A DNA stretch of 10,065 bases from Alistipes sp. (GTDB lineage Bacteria > Bacteroidota > Bacteroidia > Bacteroidales > Rikenellaceae): NCBI GenBank assembly GCA_017391185.1, contig JAFOZN010000266.1, positions 1 to 10,065 of the forward strand, in the 5' to 3' direction. The notes below the pieces were generated by a model. The model was not told the DNA's origin, did no database searches, and saw nothing but the letters and a program-made list of their open reading frames with translations. How positions within the stretch are numbered: the first letter of the stretch is position 1; each line of letters begins with the position of its first letter. This document shows, in pieces, positions 6,776 through 10,065 of the stretch. The translations under genes were made by a program, and so were the position numbers.

Positions 6776-7993
6776 TTACTTTACCCATAACTGAGCTAAG
6801 TTCACAATCACATTCACAGCCTTTTGCATGGTGTTGAGCGAACAATACTCAAACTTACCATGGAAGTTCATGCCACCTGTAAAGATATTAGGACATGGCA
6901 ATCCCATGAACGAAAGACGCGCACCATCTGTTCCGCCACGGATAGGGCGAACGATAGGCACAACATCAGAGAGGCGCATAGCCTCCATAGCCTTGTCGAT
7001 AACCTGTGGATGTGGCTCAACCATCTTGCGCATATTGAAGTATTGATCCTTCAAAGTGAGTTTCAACACATCAGCACCATAACGCTTCTGCAAAAGATCT
7101 ACGCAACTCCACATATAAACCTTCTTCTGCTCAAACTTCTCGCTATCGTGATCGCGGATGATATAGCTGATTTTAGCATTCTCCACAGTGCCGTTGAAGC
7201 CTACACAATGATAGAATCCCTCATAACCTTCGGTATGCTCAGGACGCTGGACCTGAGGAAGCAATGAATTGAGTTCGCACGCAACCTGTATAGCGTTAAT
7301 CATCTTATCCTTGGCATATCCTGGGTGTACGTTGCGTCCTTGAATCTCGATAGTAGCAGCCGCAGCATTGAAGTTCTCATACTCTAACTCACCCTCATAA
7401 CCACCATCCATTGTATAGGCGAAATCAGCACCGAAAGCCTGCACATCGAAGTAATCTACACCTCGACCAATCTCTTCATCAGGAGTAAAGCCGATACGGA
7501 TCTTACCATGCTCGATCTTTGGATGAGCCATCAAATACTCAGCAGCGGTCATAATCTCAGCACAACCCGCTTTATCATCAGCACCCAATAGGGTAGTACC
7601 ATCGGTATGAATCAAGGTGTGACCTACGAATCGTGATAGCTCTGGGAACTCTGCCACCTTCATCTTGAGGCTACCATTGAGCTGAATATCCGAGCCATCA
7701 TACTCATCAATGACGTGAGGCTTTACATCCTTACCACTCATATCTGGCGAAGTATCCACATGCGAGATAAAGCCGATAACAGGTGCATTTTCAAAGCCTT
7801 TGGTTGCAGGGATAGTACCCATAGCATAACCATATTTATCGACAGTAACATCTACCATTCCAAGGCTACGCATCTCATCTGCCAAGTAGTTAAGCAAGAC
7901 AAGCTGCTTATCGGTAGAAGGGAAAGTTGTGCTGTTCTCGTCTGACTGAGTGTCGAACGAAACGTATTTCAAAAATCTATCTTTAAGTTCCAT
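6776..7993 (-). CDS. pepT: Peptidase T (tripeptide aminopeptidase)
   Basis: This cytoplasmic M20B metallopeptidase removes the N-terminal residue from tripeptides. Its 405 residues match the family length, and all dinuclear-zinc positions known from Salmonella PepT can be seen: His78 (SHVDTSPD, 77-84), Asp140 (LLGADDKAG), Glu173 as general base and Glu174 as ligand (TPDEEIGRG), Asp196 (TMDGG) and His378 (MNFHGKFEY). The dimerisation/lid region is about 205-325, with QGRNVHPGYAK (218-228) and the conserved RGGTDGARLS (352-361). It lies 47 bp downstream of the OPT transporter gene, so imported oligopeptides would be degraded by it directly. No lesion is seen. Confidence 0.96.
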   Translation of the reverse strand: MELKDRFLKYVSFDTQSDENSTTFPSTDKQLVLLNYLADEMRSLGMVDVTVDKYGYAMGTIPATKGFENAPVIGFISHVDTSPDMSGKDVKPHVIDEYDGSDIQLNGSLKMKVAEFPELSRFVGHTLIHTDGTTLLGADDKAGCAEIMTAAEYLMAHPKIEHGKIRIGFTPDEEIGRGVDYFDVQAFGADFAYTMDGGYEGELEYENFNAAAATIEIQGRNVHPGYAKDKMINAIQVACELNSLLPQVQRPEHTEGYEGFYHCVGFNGTVENAKISYIIRDHDSEKFEQKKVYMWSCVDLLQKRYGADVLKLTLKDQYFNMRKMVEPHPQVIDKAMEAMRLSDVVPIVRPIRGGTDGARLSFMGLPCPNIFTGGMNFHGKFEYCSLNTMQKAVNVIVNLAQLWVK

Positions 7994-8040
7994 ATTATAA
8001 ATCTATTACAAGGTTTATCTAAAATAATTATTCAAGTATA

Positions 8041-9984
8041 TTACTCCTCTTTTTTAGCTCTCAATGTGTGAACTATCATATATACGATAAGAGCAATATA
8101 CATAGCAAGACCTGCCCACTCAGCATCCTTCGACACAGCCCACTCGGCCATATACCACTCAACACCGACAAACTTCAATACTGCCGAAACAACACCCATC
8201 AAAGCACCTCCTGCAATGAAGCCCGAAGCGATGAGTGTACCCTGATCGAAGCGTGCCTTATTCAAAGCCTCATCCTTCGAGCGATTAGAGACAAACCATG
8301 CGATAAGACCACCAACAACAAGTGGAGCATTGAGATACATTGGGATAAACATACCCAATGAGAATGCCAATGCAGGAACACCGATAAAGGTCAAAACCAA
8401 TGCCAAAACAGCACCCATAAAGTAGAGAATCCATGGTGTAGAGCCTCCTGTCATAAGCGGCTGGATAACAGCTGCCATAGCATTAGCCTGAGGTGCTACC
8501 AAAGCATTATCGCCTGTAAAGCCGTATGTATCGTTGAGTACCAACATCACACCAGCAACGGTAATAGCCGAAACAAACGTACCGAGGAATTTCCAGCCCT
8601 CCTGCTTACGTGGCGAAGTTCCCAACCAATAACCAATCTTAAGGTCTGTGATAAAACCGCCAGCCATAGACAAAGCTGTACAAACTACACCGCCAATAAT
8701 CAAAGCCGCAGTCATACCCTCTGTGCCGTTAATACCCACACTAACCAATACCAATGAACTGAGGATAAGCGTCATAAGAGTCATACCTGAAACAGGGTTT
8801 GTACCTACGATAGCGATAGCGTTGGCAGCCACGGTAGTGAACAAAAAGGCAATAACAAAGACAATAAGCAACGCTACAACACTCTGGAATCCATTACCCA
8901 AGAGTCCAAACTGGAAGAACACGAAGCATGAGATAAGGGCCGCAATCAAGAGCGACAAAATCAACTTCATAGACAAATCTCGCTGAGTACGGGGCTCGGC
9001 AACAGATGCTCCACTTTTCTTCGAAGTAAGCTCGCTGACAGCCAAGCCAACAGCCTGACGGATAATGCCCGCCTGACGAATAATACCGATAAGACCTGCC
9101 ATAGCAATACCTCCGATACCAATAGGGCGACCATAGGTGGTAAATATATCCTCTGGCGACAAAGCCGCAGCCTCAGGCGATACTGAGCCAACAAGAGGAA
9201 CTATCAAAAACCACACAAGAGATGAACCTGCGGTGATGATAACAGCATACTTTAGGCCAATGATATATCCCAAACCCAAAACGGCAGCTCCCGTATTGAG
9301 TGAAAATACAACCTTGAACTTATCTGCGCACATCGCACCAAAAGCAGTCAGACGAGTCGAAACAACCTCAGTCCAAGCGCCAAAAGTGCTGACACAGAAA
9401 TCATAAAGACCTCCGACAAGACCTGCAATAGCTAATAACTTAGCTTGGTTACCACCCTTCTCACCAGAAACCAACACCTCTGTAGTAGCAGTAGCCTCAG
9501 GGAAAGGATATTTACCATGCATCTCCTTAACAAAATACTTACGGAAAGGTATCAACAACACAATACCCAACACACCACCGAGCAAAGAAGATAGGAAAAT
9601 CTGATAGAACTGAGCATCCAAGCCCAAAATATAAAGCGCAGGCAGAGTAAAAATAGCGCCCGCTACAATAACTCCCGAAGAGGCTCCGATAGACTGGATG
9701 ATTACATTCTGTCCCAGCATATTCTTCTTACCTAATGCAGTACCCATACCAACGGCGATGATCGCAATAGGGATAGCAGCCTCAAACACCTGACCTACCT
9801 TAAGGCCCAAGAATGCTGCAGCAGCAGAAAAGATTATCGCCATCAATACACCCATACCCACAGAGTAAGGCGTAACCTCGGCTGGGGTAGAATCTGCTGG
9901 CATCAAAGGCTTATACTCCTCACCCGCCTTAAGCTCACGATAGGCATTATCGGGGAGGGAAATGTTTTGTTTCTTATTCTCCAT
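8041..9984 (-). CDS. OPT family oligopeptide transporter
   Basis: This 647-residue polytopic inner-membrane protein of the OPT superfamily takes up short peptides, probably driven by protons. The hydrophobicity pattern suggests about 14-16 membrane segments, for example near 41-61, 67-84, 95-120, 128-147, 183-200, 231-262, 288-302, 340-360, 367-391, 404-418, 424-442, 466-483, 518-561, 583-604 and 625-640. Family signatures include FPEATATTEVL (161-171) and GTNPVSGMTLMT (394-405), both typical of bacterial OPT members. The N-terminus (1-39) is hydrophilic without a signal peptide and the C-terminus ends in a charged tail (RAKKEE). Residues 300-311 are a duplicated hexapeptide, GIIRQA twice. 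It is the first gene of the minus-strand operon and precedes pepT by 47 bp, which supports a peptide substrate; some OPT relatives carry metal-siderophore complexes instead. Confidence 0.93.
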   Translation of the reverse strand: MENKKQNISLPDNAYRELKAGEEYKPLMPADSTPAEVTPYSVGMGVLMAIIFSAAAAFLGLKVGQVFEAAIPIAIIAVGMGTALGKKNMLGQNVIIQSIGASSGVIVAGAIFTLPALYILGLDAQFYQIFLSSLLGGVLGIVLLIPFRKYFVKEMHGKYPFPEATATTEVLVSGEKGGNQAKLLAIAGLVGGLYDFCVSTFGAWTEVVSTRLTAFGAMCADKFKVVFSLNTGAAVLGLGYIIGLKYAVIITAGSSLVWFLIVPLVGSVSPEAAALSPEDIFTTYGRPIGIGGIAMAGLIGIIRQAGIIRQAVGLAVSELTSKKSGASVAEPRTQRDLSMKLILSLLIAALISCFVFFQFGLLGNGFQSVVALLIVFVIAFLFTTVAANAIAIVGTNPVSGMTLMTLILSSLVLVSVGINGTEGMTAALIIGGVVCTALSMAGGFITDLKIGYWLGTSPRKQEGWKFLGTFVSAITVAGVMLVLNDTYGFTGDNALVAPQANAMAAVIQPLMTGGSTPWILYFMGAVLALVLTFIGVPALAFSLGMFIPMYLNAPLVVGGLIAWFVSNRSKDEALNKARFDQGTLIASGFIAGGALMGVVSAVLKFVGVEWYMAEWAVSKDAEWAGLAMYIALIVYMIVHTLRAKKEE

Positions 9985-10065
9985 TATTTCTAAAATTTAT
10001 CAATTCCTAAAATTACACATACATAAGTTCGATTAAATATATTTATCGCCCTTATCATATTTAAC
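9985..10065. other. Upstream region of the OPT operon
   Basis: This A/T-rich stretch has no gene and should hold the promoter of the six-gene minus-strand operon. The best candidate -7 box on the minus strand is TAATTTTA (10015-10008), one base off TAnnTTTG, and I find no TTTG at a proper -33 distance. The promoter may therefore lie further right, outside the window, or be a non-consensus one. Confidence 0.3.

Noticed and set aside
7994..8040. A separate promoter for pepT in the 47-bp gap after the OPT gene
   Set aside because: No TAnnTTTG box or spaced -33 TTTG could be found on the minus strand, and the short gap favours cotranscription.
1..10065. CRISPR arrays, tRNA/rRNA genes, insertion sequences, prophage genes
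   Set aside because: No regularly spaced repeats, cloverleaf-like segments, transposase frames or terminal inverted repeats were seen on either strand.

Overview
The window looks like a chromosomal segment of a Bacteroidales bacterium. The supports are A/T-rich leaders with few Shine-Dalgarno sequences, promoter -7 boxes of the Bacteroidetes form TAnnTTTG, two DUF4923-type exported proteins (a family I know only from Bacteroidetes), and the gene content. A Rikenellaceae/Alistipes-like host would fit the cysteate synthase-like gene, since that group makes sulfonolipids, but this is inference and the genus cannot be fixed from this sequence.

Layout. (1) Positions 1-529, minus strand: the N-terminal part of a TIR-domain protein that runs off the left edge. 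(2) Positions 530-647: a divergent intergenic region with a -7-like box on each strand. (3) Positions 648-2958, plus strand: a two-gene unit, a PLP enzyme of the threonine synthase/cysteate synthase family followed 19 bp later by a short-form mannose-6-phosphate isomerase. It ends in a strong hairpin terminator at 2984-3022. (4) Positions 9984 down to 3034, minus strand: six co-directional genes with gaps of 47, 32, 1, 27 and 13 bp, very probably one operon. In transcription order they are an OPT-family oligopeptide transporter, peptidase T (pepT), an FMN-binding flavin reductase-like protein, a two-domain NAD+ synthetase (nadE), and two small secreted DUF4923-type paralogues. The operon converges on the same hairpin, which has U-rich tracts on both sides and probably works in both directions.

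How the genes fit together. The OPT transporter and PepT form an obvious peptide-scavenging pair: uptake of short peptides, then removal of N-terminal residues from tripeptides. Their deamination downstream would release ammonia. This matters because the nadE product appears to have lost the cysteine nucleophile of its glutaminase domain (Gly169 in the usual EICEDLW context) while keeping an intact synthetase domain. It therefore probably uses free ammonia.

Most of the window is ordinary housekeeping and transport. The points worth a second look are the nadE glutaminase lesion, the cysteate synthase-like enzyme (a possible link to sulfonolipids), and the edge-truncated TIR protein with an intact catalytic Glu and a G7 tract. 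I found no CRISPR array, tRNA, rRNA, insertion sequence or phage gene. Apart from the TIR gene, I saw nothing that looks like an undescribed defence system.
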